Assembly: GCA_920105625.2 (NCBI GenBank)
Contig: OV050031.1
Location: 126,884,275-126,948,274 of the forward strand
Length of the DNA: 64,000 nt
DNA from: Clusia tigrina
Lineage: Eukaryota; Arthropoda; Insecta; Diptera; Clusiidae
Direction of reading: 5' to 3'
Below the pieces are notes generated by a model. It did no database searches. It was not told the origin of the DNA and worked only from the letters and a program-made list of their open reading frames with translations. A program made the position numbers and the translations under genes. This document shows, one piece after another, positions 9,748 to 20,533 of the stretch. The stretch's first letter is position 1. Every line of letters begins with the position of its first letter.

Positions 9748-9751
9748 CGCG

Positions 9752-10645
9752 CGCTGGAGAGAATTTTTCGTGGACAACAGCTTAGAAGCGGAAAACAACA
9801 CTGCACCCTTCTTTGCTGAACAGCGAAGAAGAGACCCCAATAGAAACATCCCTGCCGACCCGCCCACCACAGAATAAATCAGCGTAGCAATCCATAAGTT
9901 AAAATTCAACAAAGCTGCTTGACCTGACGAACTTCATGCTGAAATCTTGAAGTATGGCGCTAGTATAATCTCTCACGCACTCTACCCTATCATGCATAAC
10001 CTCTGGACGTCTACCACCATCCCCACTGACTGGAAAGAAAGAGTCATAATCACTCCATAATAAGCCAATGTAAAGATTGGAGAGGCATAACCTTTCTCAA
10101 CTCCATCCTGCAAATCCTAGCTCTTATTATCTTAGAAAGAGTGTCAGGTGTACTCAGCAGACAGTTACGGCGTGAACAAAATTCAGACCAAACCGATCTT
10201 GCGTGGACTATATCAACACTTTGCCCATAATTGTGGAGCAATCTGTCGAATGGAGATCGCCACTATTTCTCCTTTTCGTGAACTTGGAATATCGCAATAT
10301 TGCGCTCTCTACAAATTGCGGAGTTTCGGACAAGATCGTCGAGCTCATTAGGGCCCTATATAAAGACGCGAACCTTAGTGTGCGTTAAAGAGGTAAAAAT
10401 AGTGCCAACTTTGTATAAGCCGAGGCATTAGGCAGGGGTGAGTTCTGTCACCACTCTTGTTTATAGTGGTCTTGGATGATGTCCTTAGTCGTACTAATGC
10501 AGAGACAGAGGGGCTGCAGTGGAGATTAAACCAAAATCTCAGCAATTTGGAATACGCTGATGACATCTGTTTCATGACGCACACGCTAGCAGGCTCTTCG
10601 TCAAGAATACGCCAACTAGCCGTCAGCAGCTGGCGTCAAAATTAA
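9752..10645 (+). pseudogene. LINE_B reverse transcriptase remnant, copy 1
   Basis: Resumes the LINE_B frame after gypsy: RWREFFVDNSLEAENNTAPF, then (broken) IHKLKFNKAA, DELHAEILKYGA, and a WTSTTIPTDWKERVIITP block matching RT motifs 1-2. Later fragments give GVSGVLSRQLR-like and YSGLG pieces and NLEYADDICFMTHTL; the YADD box is intact (near 10550). Several frameshifts and stops lie between, so no active RT is possible. The parallel copy at 20538 differs at a few bases (SNLEYADD here, SDLEYADD there). Confidence 0.8.
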
Positions 10646-10884
10646 CTTCTCCAAAAGTAAATTTTTGCGACTGCAAACTGCAAATACATCTCCACTCACT
10701 GTACTGACAAATCACAACTCCAACATCAAAATTTGGACGTTGACTGCTTCTGCTACCTTTGTAGCTACATAACAAAATAGGGGGGTGCAACATCTGATGT
10801 GGCAGCATGCACAAACAAAGCAGGGTCTGCATTCCGAAATTTAGATCGAATTTGGCGTTTTCGTGTGATATCGCTGTGCACATA

Positions 10885-11323
10885 AATACGAATATTTAAC
10901 ACCAGCATAAAACCTATTTTGTTATATGGGTCTGAAACATGGTTGGTCTCAGAACAAATAACTCGACAACTTCAAACTCTTGTCAACAAATGTCTACGAA
11001 TAATTTGCCGCATTTTTTGGCCGACAACGATCACGAACGAAGACCTGTGGCTCCTCACCAATAGCGAGCCTATTGACACAGAAATTAAAAGACGCAAGTG
11101 GAGCTGGATAAGGCACATTCTGCGTAGAGATGACTCCAACATTGCAAAGATGGCCTTTCAATGGAACCCAGATGGTAGTCGAAAAGCAGGACGCCAACGA
11201 CAAACATGGGTAGGCACTATTCACGCCGAAAGTCACCACAGAGCCACCTGGAACGAAATAAGGCACCTGGCTGCTGATAGAAGCCGTTGGAGAGCTTTTG
11301 TGTCCGCCCTATGCTCCGACTAG
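10885..11323 (+). pseudogene. LINE_B C-terminal domain, copy 1
   Basis: An open stretch from about 10910 to the stop at 11321-11323 reads LYGSETWLVSEQ, LQTLVNKCLRIICRIFWP, IKRRKWSWIRHILRRDDSN, WNPDGSRKAGRQRQTWV and ends RWRAFVSALCSD. This is the conserved post-RT domain of this LINE family. It is the best kept part of LINE_B. The end of the ORF is about 90 bases from the target duplication, leaving a short 3' UTR. Confidence 0.85.
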
Positions 11324-11415
11324 GAGCGATATTTGACACTTTTTATTATGTCTTTTAGTTAATTTTGTTAGCATAAGTATAGTTTTATTGTCTCAAATGT
11401 CATGGAATTAATAAT

Positions 11416-11490
11416 AAGGATCAACATAACAAAAGAACCATTCGCATACTTTTTCAATATCCTTGGAAACCGGTTCATTGCGACAGGTAC
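11416..11490 (+). pseudogene. LINE_A endonuclease, middle segment, copy 1
   Basis: Between the LINE_B insertion and the solo LTR, 75 bases read RINITKEPFAYFFNIL then GNRFIATGT. The frame continues after the solo LTR as YNAKHIHWG, which gives the jockey pattern G(D/T)YNAKH--WGS. The usual catalytic Asp before YNAKH is Thr here. Confidence 0.85.
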
Positions 11491-12780
11491 TGTAACGACT
11501 CCAATTTATAGCTGAGGTGAACTTAGCGGCTCCAGGGTTCGTATACAGAAATTATAAGGCTTCGGTGAGTTAGATTTTTATGGTGTTTATTTAAATTCAA
11601 AGAAATCAAACAAAACTACTTATTAATCCTATTCCTCTATAACCTTAACCTTTGTGTACTCGTTGTCAATCTTTCTGTCTCGGCAAGTGTATGGTACAGT
11701 GACACAGGTACCCCAGTAAGAAACCGATTGGAAACCTGATATTTCTACTGAGTTGCTATGTCCTGGTTGTATGCGTGACTTAGTAAGAAATCGATTGGAA
11801 ACCTGATGTTCCCACTAAGTCGCGACGGCTCTGTATTGTGTTGGGCTTAGTAAAATATGTGTCTCAGTAACATAGGTACCCCAGTAAGAAACCGATTGGA
11901 AACCTGGTGTTCTTACTGAGTTGCTATGGCCTGGTTGTGTACGTGACTTAGTAAGAAATCGATTGGAAACCTGATGTTCCTACTAAGTCTCGACGGCGTA
12001 TGGTTCTGAAGGCTGTTGTCGGCTCGGAAGCTATTCCCTGAAGACCAACCTGCTGTTTCGGCCACCCGGCTTATATAGCCCAATTTGTCACAGCGGCTGG
12101 TGCATGTTGTTGTTGGCGGCCACCGTTGTGTAATTGCACTCCCGTTGGGCGGCCTCGCTGTCTGCTAATCCATGCTCGTTGTTTTTGTAGTGGCTTGTCC
12201 TTTGGACACCTTCGCCGCTTTGTTGTTGTTCTTCTGTTTGATGCTGCCCTGAGTATTTGCCCTTTGATCACCTTCATCGCTTTGTTGTTGTTCTTCTGTT
12301 TGTTGTTGTCCTAAGCATTTGTCCTTTGGCGACCTTCAATAGTGTTTTGTTATTGTGGACATTTGCCCTTCGTTTACCTTTGCGGCTTTGTCGATTTTTT
12401 TCATCACTCAATTACTTTATGTATAATTTTCTTCTTTTTTCTTTGTGTTTTGTCCGTACTGGTGGCATGCGTAGCGATCGTTCTTTCGTGCTACTTTTGT
12501 GTTTTGTATTCGTTTCTACATGTCGTTTAGCGAACGAATGTATACGGCAAGCCCGGTTCCTACTGGGTACTCAACTTCTTCGCTTTACGTGTGTTTGTTG
12601 TAATCTTCGTCGCTGTGGTTTTTCTCTCTTCTATTTGTTTAACTTATTCAAGTTTGGTTTTTTATTGTGGGCAACTGTTCGGGTCTGTTATTCATTGTGT
12701 TTGTGTGTATATAGCTGGGTACCGACTCTGATACCTGTAGTGTATGCGAAAATTTCCCACAGAAGATTTTAGTTTTTACA
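11491..12780. mobile_element. Solo LTR, 1290 bp, copy 1
   Basis: Starts TGTAACGACTCC and ends TTTTTACA, flanked by GTAC at 11487-11490 and 12781-12784. Removing it with one GTAC restores the jockey endonuclease frame. No internal region is present, so this is what remains after recombination between two LTRs. It contains a TATA-like TTATATAG at about 12070, T-rich stretches, and the hairpin array at 11714-11989. The ORF-like stretches inside are low-complexity Phe/Cys/Leu runs and are not genes. TGTAACG starts are common in gypsy-type LTRs; the family is not identified. Confidence 0.9.
11714..11989. repeat. Hairpin array: 168-bp repeat in two copies, four stem-loops
   Basis: Four stem-loops share the loop core CGATTGGAAACCTG. 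Type A: 11714-11752 and 11882-11918 (stem CAGTAAGAA with TTCTTACTG in the second). Type B: 11778-11820 and 11945-11989 (stem GACTTAGTAAGAA with TTCCTACTAAGTC in the second, one mismatch). A-to-A and B-to-B distances are both 168 bases, so this is a dimeric tandem repeat. The same array is at about 22500-22777. Confidence 0.85.
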
Positions 12781-12813
12781 GTACCTACAATGCCAAACAT
12801 ATACATTGGGGCT
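12781..12813 (+). pseudogene. LINE_A endonuclease, catalytic loop segment, copy 1
   Basis: Reads TYNAKHIHWG. It lies between the solo LTR and the short poly-A insertion, and continues at 12920 as HWGSRLITPRGRHLL. Confidence 0.85.
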
Positions 12814-12919
12814 GTCCGTCCGGACATCGGGGTGATTTTAGTGGGTTAAGGCCCCACACTACAAGGGTTTTTTTTGACTGCTTTACACCTCGTAAACAAA
12901 CAAACAAAAAAAAAAAAAA
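12814..12919 (+). mobile_element. Short poly-A retroposon (SINE-like or truncated LINE), copy 1
   Basis: 106 bases starting GTCCGTCCGGACATC and ending in an A-rich tail (CAAACAAACAAAAAA...). ACATTGGGGCT flanks it at 12803-12813 and 12920-12930, so it was inserted by target-primed reverse transcription. The jockey frame is restored when it is removed. No tRNA-like head is evident, so it may be a 5'-truncated LINE. Confidence 0.82.
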
Positions 12920-13656
12920 ACATTGGGGCTCTAGACTTATAACGCCAAGGGGCAGACACTTGCTATCTACAATATTCCATGCAAACCTTGATGTTATATC
13001 ATCCGGACAGCCAACTTATTGGCCTACAGATATTAACAAAATTTCAGACTTCATTGATTTTGGAGTAATTAAAAACATAAAAAGAACTGAAATAAAATGC
13101 GTGGGTTCATTTGATTTATCTTCAGATCACTCTCCTTCAATTGTATTCCTTAATATGACAGGAAATATGATAGCACCAGCAGAACACCTCACAAATAAAA
13201 ATACTAATTAGCTGAAAATTTATAAGCTCACACACTGAGCTGAGTACTCCTCTCAAAACTGAGAAAGAAATCGACATAGCAATAGAAAATCTCGAGAGCG
13301 TAATAACTGAAGCTGCTATAATTTCAACCCCTGATACCAGCATTAAAAGGAATAAATCAATAACACCTTTAATGATAGAAAATCGTATCAAAGAAAAGGG
13401 AAAGATAAGGAGGGATTGGCAAATCTGCAGATCATCCAAGTTAAAAAAACAGCTACCCGATTCTTCAAAAATGTTAAAATACAGTTTCATATACAGTTTC
13501 AAGTAAAAAATACAGTTTCATATAACTCTATTTGCTTTACTTTAATACCGTTAAATAAAATAGTTACTATAATAAACACAAAAAAATCACCTGTCCCAGA
13601 CAAAGTCACACCAAAATTGATAGCGGCCCAGATGGCAATCGAGCATCTAATGCATA
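12920..13656 (+). pseudogene. LINE_A endonuclease end and linker to RT, copy 1
   Basis: Reads HWGSRLITPRGRHLL, then ANLDVISSGQPTYWPTDINK and FDLSSDHSPSIVF. The SSDHSP motif holds the last catalytic Asp-His of the endonuclease. The linker continues in changing frames (INTKKSPVPDKVTPKLIA, then MAIEHLMH), with several stops. The frame breaks at 13656 by a retroposon and resumes at 13808 with HLMHILNEIMRLNYFP. Confidence 0.85.
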
Positions 13657-13807
13657 GGTTAGGTTAGGTAGGAGTGGCCGCCCAGTTTGCCAAAAGCACA
13701 TTTGAGCATACATAATGGCCCATTGTGATACCACACTGTGGCGCCTTTCAAGCACTGACTAAAAAGTTCCCATACTTGGGATGGTGATAGTCAGCACAAG
13801 AACAGCG
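13657..13807 (-). mobile_element. GGTTAGG-tailed short retroposon, copy 1
   Basis: 151 bases starting GGTTAGGTTAGGTAGG, flanked by the 13-mer CATCTAATGCATA at 13644-13656 and 13808-13820. Read on the minus strand it ends ACCTAACCTAACC, a short simple-repeat tail, so it is probably a small minus-strand retroposon. Removing it restores the jockey frame. No coding capacity. Copy 2 (24432-24534) is shorter through an internal deletion. Confidence 0.82.
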
Positions 13808-14360
13808 CATCTAATGCATATCTTGAATGAAATAATGCGACTAAATTACTTTCCACGCGGTTGGAAGGTATCTGAAACAATTATGATATTGAAACCTAGG
13901 AAAGATCCTACAATTGTATCCTCCTATAGACCAATAAGCTTGTTATCAATTTTCTCGAAAATCTTAGAAAAACTTCTCTTTCATCAGATACAATCAGAAA
14001 TCTATATCAAAAGAATTCTGCCCATGCATCAATTTGGAATCAGAACTAAACACGGCACCATATAGCAGGTCCATAGAATTGTTTCTGAAATAAGAAAAGT
14101 CTTCAACGAAAAAAAATACTGCAATGCCGTATTTGTAGACGAAGCATTTGGCAAGGTATGGAGGGCTATTGTATAAAATACAAACCCTAGTTCCACAAAA
14201 AACTCATGCTATACTCAAAATCTACCTTACAGATAGAAAGTTAGTAGTAAAACAAAAAACATCGACTTCTCGAAGTTGCGAAATAACAGCAGGCGCGCCT
14301 CAAGGGAGTGTACTTGGTCCCTTTTTCTACCTTATTATACCATTTACCGTTAAAAAAGGT
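13808..14360 (+). pseudogene. LINE_A reverse transcriptase, copy 1 (truncated)
   Basis: Reads LNEIMRLNYFPRGWKVSETI, KDPTIVSSYRPISLLSIFSK, ILPMHQFGIRTKHGTI-stop, QVHRIVSEIRKVFNEKKYCN, AVFVDEAFGKVW, YLTDRKLVVKQK and AGAPQGSVLGP: RT motifs 1 to 4 of a jockey-clade LINE. In the first catalytic motif, jockey RTs have D-V-S-Q-A-F-D; here it is damaged. The YADD box is absent because the element is cut near 14360, where an unrelated repeat begins. Stops at 14063-14065 and later prevent translation. Confidence 0.85.
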
Positions 14361-14510
14361 AAGCAGGGTATACTAATTTTATGCTTTTGAGAGGAGTTGC
14401 GATTTCAAGAATGAGGTGTGGTAGGTATGGAGATATAAATACAGATATGTTCGGAATCACTTTCTAAGCAATTTTTTGTCCGTCCATCTGTCCGTCTGTC
14501 TGTCCGTATA
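14361..14510. repeat. Repeat leading into the (TA)n array, copy 1
   Basis: About 150 bases ending in TCTGTCCGTCTGTCTGTCCG, a pattern seen near microsatellites in many flies. Non-coding. The same sequence is at 25090-25230. Confidence 0.5.
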
Positions 14511-16100
<1,590 letters not shown>

Positions 16101-16105
16101 CTTGA

Positions 16106-17260
16106 CTTTCGTTGTAGCAACGTACTGTTAACTGTATGATTCTTTTAGGTGACAATTCTGGTTCTTCTTGTTTTATTATCCCAAACTTTTCGGCTATGCT
16201 ATTGTGAAATCTTTCTATATCTCCATTACCGGTATGTGATTTTGGTTTTGTAAGATGTAGTTCTATACCTTCTTTATTTACCAATTCTGCTATTTGTAAA
16301 CTCTTGAATTCATTGTCGGCGACTATCCTCTTTGGTTTTCCTATTATCGCTATATCTTCTTCTAAGATTTCTACCAGTGTAATTGAATGTTTATCTGTTA
16401 GATGATAAACAAAACCAAATTTGGAAAACTTATCTATGATCGTCAAGAAATTACTTTTCATAATGGTATAAGTATCAATGTGAACAATTTCATTCAATTT
16501 ACTTGGAGTTTCGGAGATATGAAATTTTTCTTTGATAGGATTCCTGTCTTACATCACCAATTGGCAATTGTTGATCACTCGGATTATGTTCTCTAACAGT
16601 TTTGGAAAGTAGATTTTCATTTTAAGCTGCTGATAGGTTTCACTTATCCCAGAGTGATGGCAATCTCTAGCATGATAAAAGGAAATTTGTTGTACTAACT
16701 CTTCTTCGGAAGTGATATTTTGGGCGCTGTAAACGCATTTTATTAATTTTACTGTATTATCGTTGCTATACCTCATTCTGATGTTTTCTTGTACTATATT
16801 GTACAGTCGGTCGTTGAGTTCTGAATAAATGCCGACGGTACCTTTTAAGGTATGAGCTGACAGAATTTCCTCACATTGTGGGAGGTCAGTTTCACCTATG
16901 TAGATTATTTTGTTCCCGTGTATATTTTCAGAAGGTTTTTCTTTGTTAGCTACTATTATTATTTGCATCCTATATTTGTTAACTATTGTTTCCTTGATTC
17001 CTATATGATCTAATAAATTTTCTTCAGCTGAATGGATAGTTGTGTTGGTTTCGCTCTGATTATCTTCTTCTTCTTCTTCAATATCATTATTGTATATTTC
17101 TAATTCGAATTCACTGTCATATTCAGTTGAGTCTTCGGGTTGTTCATAGCATATTCTTGATAAAAAAATCAGCAACTTTATTGGTTTTTCATTGTAAATA
17201 ATCAAGGGTATACTCATAAGCATTCAGTTTTATTAATCGATGTCTTGTTACTAGGAATTT
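16106..17260 (-). pseudogene. Gypsy copy 2 integrase, C-terminally truncated
   Basis: Minus-strand 17223-16549 (224 codons) holds the end of RNase H (KPIKLLIFLSRICYEQPED), an acidic spacer, and the zinc-binding region (HARDCHHSGI and a degenerate NNCQL). 16497-16106 holds the core with VHIDTY, VADNEF and NGDIERFHNSIAEK. The frame is broken between the two stretches. The protein ends where the duplication junction cuts in, in RCYNE. The acidic EEEEEDNQSE spacer is a visible feature of this family. Confidence 0.85.
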
Positions 17261-17608
17261 TAGTGGTAAATGGTCGCTGTATATTTTAAATTTTCTACCA
17301 TATAGGTACGGCCGGAAATAGCCTACTGCCCATACTACGGCCAAGAGCTCTTTGGCAGTGGCTGAATCGTTCTTCTCATGTTTCTTTAAGGTTCTTGAGG
17401 CGTAACATATAGGGTGGTCTTCCTGTGAAAGCTCCTAGTGCGATATCGGAAGCATCTGTTGTTGCAATAAATGGTTTATCGAAATCTGGGTACTTACGGA
17501 CTCGATGTTCCGTTATGATCGATTTTAACTTCTCGAAGGCGTTTATGTAGTTCGGTTCTATAGGATTGATCTTCTGCTCCTTCTGCAGGCATTTTATGAT
17601 TGGACTGG
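17261..17608 (-). pseudogene. Gypsy copy 2 RNase H
   Basis: Minus strand reads FIATTDASDIALGAFTG, then an ATAKELLAVVWAV block and YLYGRKFKIYSDHLPLKF: the Asp, Glu and Asp of RNase H are all visible, in more than one frame. Copy 1 lacks the middle block. Confidence 0.75.
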
Positions 17609-18205
17609 CTATTTGAGCATAGCTTTGTAAAATTTCCTGTAGTACCCTGTTACTCTTAAGAAAATTTGTAGTTGTTTTTCGGTTTTTGGTATTGGAAGTT
17701 GTTGAATGACGCTTATTTTTTCAGGGTTTTGTTTTAATCCTTCTTTTGTCAAACTGTGTCCTAGAAATGGAGTTTCTCGTCTCATAAAGTTGCATTTATC
17801 CATTTGAATTTTTATATTATGTTGGTTTAATGCATTGAATATGTCTTTCAAATTATTAATATGCTCTTGCAATGAGACGCTGAAAATCAAGATGTCGTCT
17901 AAGTAGACTACACAAGATCTGTTTATGAATGGTCGGAGTACATCATTCATTAGACGTTGAAACGTGGCAGGTGCGTTTTTTAGGCCAAATGGCATTCTTA
18001 CATATTCGTATAGGCCATGAGGAATTACAAATGCCGTTTTACATCTGTCCTCCTCCTTGACTACGATTTGATGGTAGCCTTTGGCAAAATCTAGCGTTGA
18101 GAAATATTGGGCTTTTCCCAATTTGTCTAGTATTGAATCTATGTTTGGTAGTAGAAATTTGTCATCCACGGTTATCGAGTTGAGTTTTAGATAAACCACT
18201 ACCAA
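17609..18205 (-). pseudogene. Gypsy copy 2 reverse transcriptase core (198 codons open)
   Basis: One open frame reads [65 protein letters not shown] and FLGHSLTKEGLK. First Asp (LDFAKG) and the Asp pair (YLDD) are intact. The frame fails upstream and downstream, so the gene as a whole is a pseudogene. Comparison with copy 1 shows the YLDD damage there arose after the duplication or was not shared. Confidence 0.88.
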
Positions 18206-18452
18206 TCTATATGTTTGCTTGCCTGAGTTGTCTATTTTTTTCGAGAGGACTAGTGTACCTAGAATTGCTGCGGCGTATTATCCCTTGGCTTTCCATCTCA
18301 ACTATCTGTCTCCTAACCTCTTCCTCGTATTTTTGTGGGTATCTATACAACTTTGCAGTTATTTGTTCGTCTGTGGAAGTTCTGATTTCATGCTCGACTG
18401 CATGAGTGTGAGTGAGTTGGTCTGCATCTTTATAGAAGAGTGTTGTGTATTT

Positions 18453-18945
18453 TCAGAGTAATTTGTTCATTGCTAATTTTTCTTCTCCGTTTAGGTGTTC
18501 AGTATCAATGTTTTCGGTTATTTCATTTTCTGTCTTTATTTCAAGTACCGTTATTCTGTCGAAAGGGTGTTCGACGAATTGTATAATAGCATTATAAAAA
18601 AATATTTTGTTGTCTTCCATGTCAATCTTGGCCTGTAGGTATCGAAGTATGTCGGTGCCAATTATAAACTGATATTTTCTATCATACATACATAAATGGA
18701 GCGACCTTCCACCGACATAGGGCTTTTCTTCGACATTGAATTCTTTAGGGCAAGGTGTATGTATTTCTTGGTTAAAATAATCGTTTTTATTTATTGTAGT
18801 ATATGAAATCGGTGTTATATCATGTTTATCAAAATCATTTATTTCTTTGCTTACCATGCTTAAATTTACAGCACCGGTGTCAATTAGAGCGAAATAAGTT
18901 TTATTTTTTAAAGTTATTTTGATTATGGGTGTTTTGTAGAATTCC
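18453..18945 (-). pseudogene. Gypsy copy 2 protease region
   Basis: Same as 7667-8155: FALIDTGAVNLSM upstream of an open 134-codon stretch with QFIIGTDILRYLQAKIDM. A few substitutions separate the copies (KIFFYNAI here, KIICNNAI in copy 1). Confidence 0.78.
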
Positions 18946-18949
18946 GAGG

Positions 18950-20131
18950 CTAATTGATAAAAATATAATTTATTTCATGAGATGAGCTTGGCTGTTCAGA
19001 GTTTTCTAGGGCTGCTACATTTTGTCTCTGCAACGAAGGTACAATGTTTTCACTTGAGTTTATTTTTTGGTTACCCTGTTGACTTCTACCTAATGTTATA
19101 TAGTCTACCTCCATAGGTACAGTTGGGCTTTGTTCCTTATAATTGCCGCTACGATAGTTCACTGCCTGTTGATTACCTGACTGATTATTGTACTGACTGT
19201 TCTGATTTGCCTGATAAGACCGGTTGTTACTGTCGTTCTGATTCTGTTGTGTGCTTTGTCTGGATTGTACAGTTTGATTTTGGTTGTATTGTATGTGTGT
19301 GTTATAATGTCATCGATTGTGTTGGTGATTATTTGGGTTGTGGTAATTGTTGTTGTTAGTATTATTAGTACGTTGTTGTTGTTCTGTTGGTAATTGGTTA
19401 CTGTTATTCAGTTTAGTATTATTATACCAGCCTTGTTGATTAATTTTATTATTGTTTGGTGTATTTTCAAAAATTCGATACTCATTCTTAATACAATTAT
19501 CTTCAAAGCTAATAGAATTCATTTCATTTATTATTTCGTCATAGGTGTTAAATTTTTTTATAGCATATGCTAATGTGCCTTGAGTAATTCTTTTAAAAGT
19601 ATTTATTATAAGTGGTTCGATTCCGTTCAAATCCACATGGCTTTCTTGTTCATAATAAATTTTTAATTTTTCTGCTTTATTTTTAAAATATGGAATTCTT
19701 TCAATTAAGTCACTTGGGTTTCTTACTTTAATGCGGCCTATCTTGTCATGTAGTTCCTCTGGTCTGATATCTGGACGGTATCTGCTACGTAAAGCTTGCT
19801 TAATGTTGCTCCAGTTGTCATATTATAGTAAATGTAGTAGTGCCGTTTTAGCTTCAACTTGTATCTTTTCTATGTAAATCGTCGCCACTGCTGCCCTCTT
19901 GTTATTGTCATCATTTATTCGCTGTAAATAATATTCCACTCTTTGAATAAAGGCTGTCACTGTGTTGGTATTTGTTCCGTTGAACAGCATTAGATGTTAA
20001 ATTTCCATGAGCTGTCTTTCTGTCTCAGTTGCAGGGTTGTTTATCATGTTTGCTTGAATGTGTGTTAGGACTCTTAACGCATTTGTGTTTCTTGCATAAC
20101 CTCAATTAAAGATTCCATATTCATGTTGTTT
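18950..20131 (-). pseudogene. Gypsy copy 2 gag
   Basis: Parallel to 8164-9345. Open stretches 19636-19310 and 19162-18950 carry the PLIINTFKRITQGTLAYAIK segment and the Asn/Gln-rich tail. The N-terminal half is broken as in copy 1. Confidence 0.7.
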
Positions 20132-20261
20132 AAAATTTATTTTTATAGCACTGCTTTGCTCTGCCTATTTTTCACGAACACTACTCACTTAAAATTTTTT
20201 TATTTTTTATTTTAAATAAGTTCTTTTCGGACAATATTTGTTATCCTATCACGACTGCGCC

Positions 20262-20533
20262 AGTTATGTTTTTATGTTTTCTTGTATAAAAAAAATGTTT
20301 AAATATTTATATAGTTTATTTATTCTTTGAATTTAAAATAATTAATTTAAATTAGTTATATATTCAGCATTAATTAAATTATATATATATTCAACACTTC
20401 TAACCTCTATTGTAATCACGCCACTACTGAACTATTCAAAGAGCTTGCGATCGACACGTCAGAATTAACGGTACATTAAGCTTTTTTGTCTCTTTAAGTA
20501 GTTCGGTTTGGTTGACTATTATAATACATTACT
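20262..20533 (-). repeat. Gypsy copy 2, 5' LTR
   Basis: Same 272-bp LTR as 9476-9747, followed by CGCG at 20534-20537. The primer site (GGCGCAGTCG on the coding strand) is directly to its left. Confidence 0.9.

Larger units (their letters stand above)
2528..11415 (+). mobile_element. LINE_B: non-LTR retrotransposon nested in LINE_A and itself split by gypsy
   Basis: Its limits are the 12-bp target duplications. Without the gypsy insertion it is about 3.4 kb. It has a repeat-rich 5' part (2528-3860), a remnant of the linker before the RT (about 3875-4294), RT remnants (9752-10645) and a C-terminal domain (10885-11323) with YGSETW and W-NPDGSRKAGRQRQTW. The tail before the second duplication is AT-rich (GGAATTAATAAT). 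The C-terminus matches the family often annotated as 'endonuclease-reverse transcriptase' in invertebrates. I cannot settle the clade (RTE-, CR1- or L2-related). The endonuclease domain is absent, so this copy had lost it or was deleted internally. Confidence 0.82.
16106..20533 (-). mobile_element. Gypsy element, copy 2 (3' end missing)
   Basis: Tandem copy of 5333-9747. The 3' LTR and integrase C-terminus are absent because the duplication began inside the integrase. Its pol is better kept than in copy 1: the RNase H segment has 13 more bases and the RT keeps its YLDD box. Its 5' LTR (20262-20533), the adjacent primer site and the right CGCG (20534-20537) are retained. Confidence 0.92.

Noticed and set aside
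11714..11989. CRISPR-like array (repeated core with spacers)
   Set aside because: Only four irregular units of two kinds in a 168-base dimer inside an LTR of an insect element; no cas genes and no eukaryotic CRISPR expected.
12071..12772. ORFs of 68-171 codons inside the solo LTR, rich in Phe, Leu and Cys
   Set aside because: They lie wholly inside the LTR, overlap on both strands, have low-complexity composition from TTTG/TTG-rich DNA and show no known motif.
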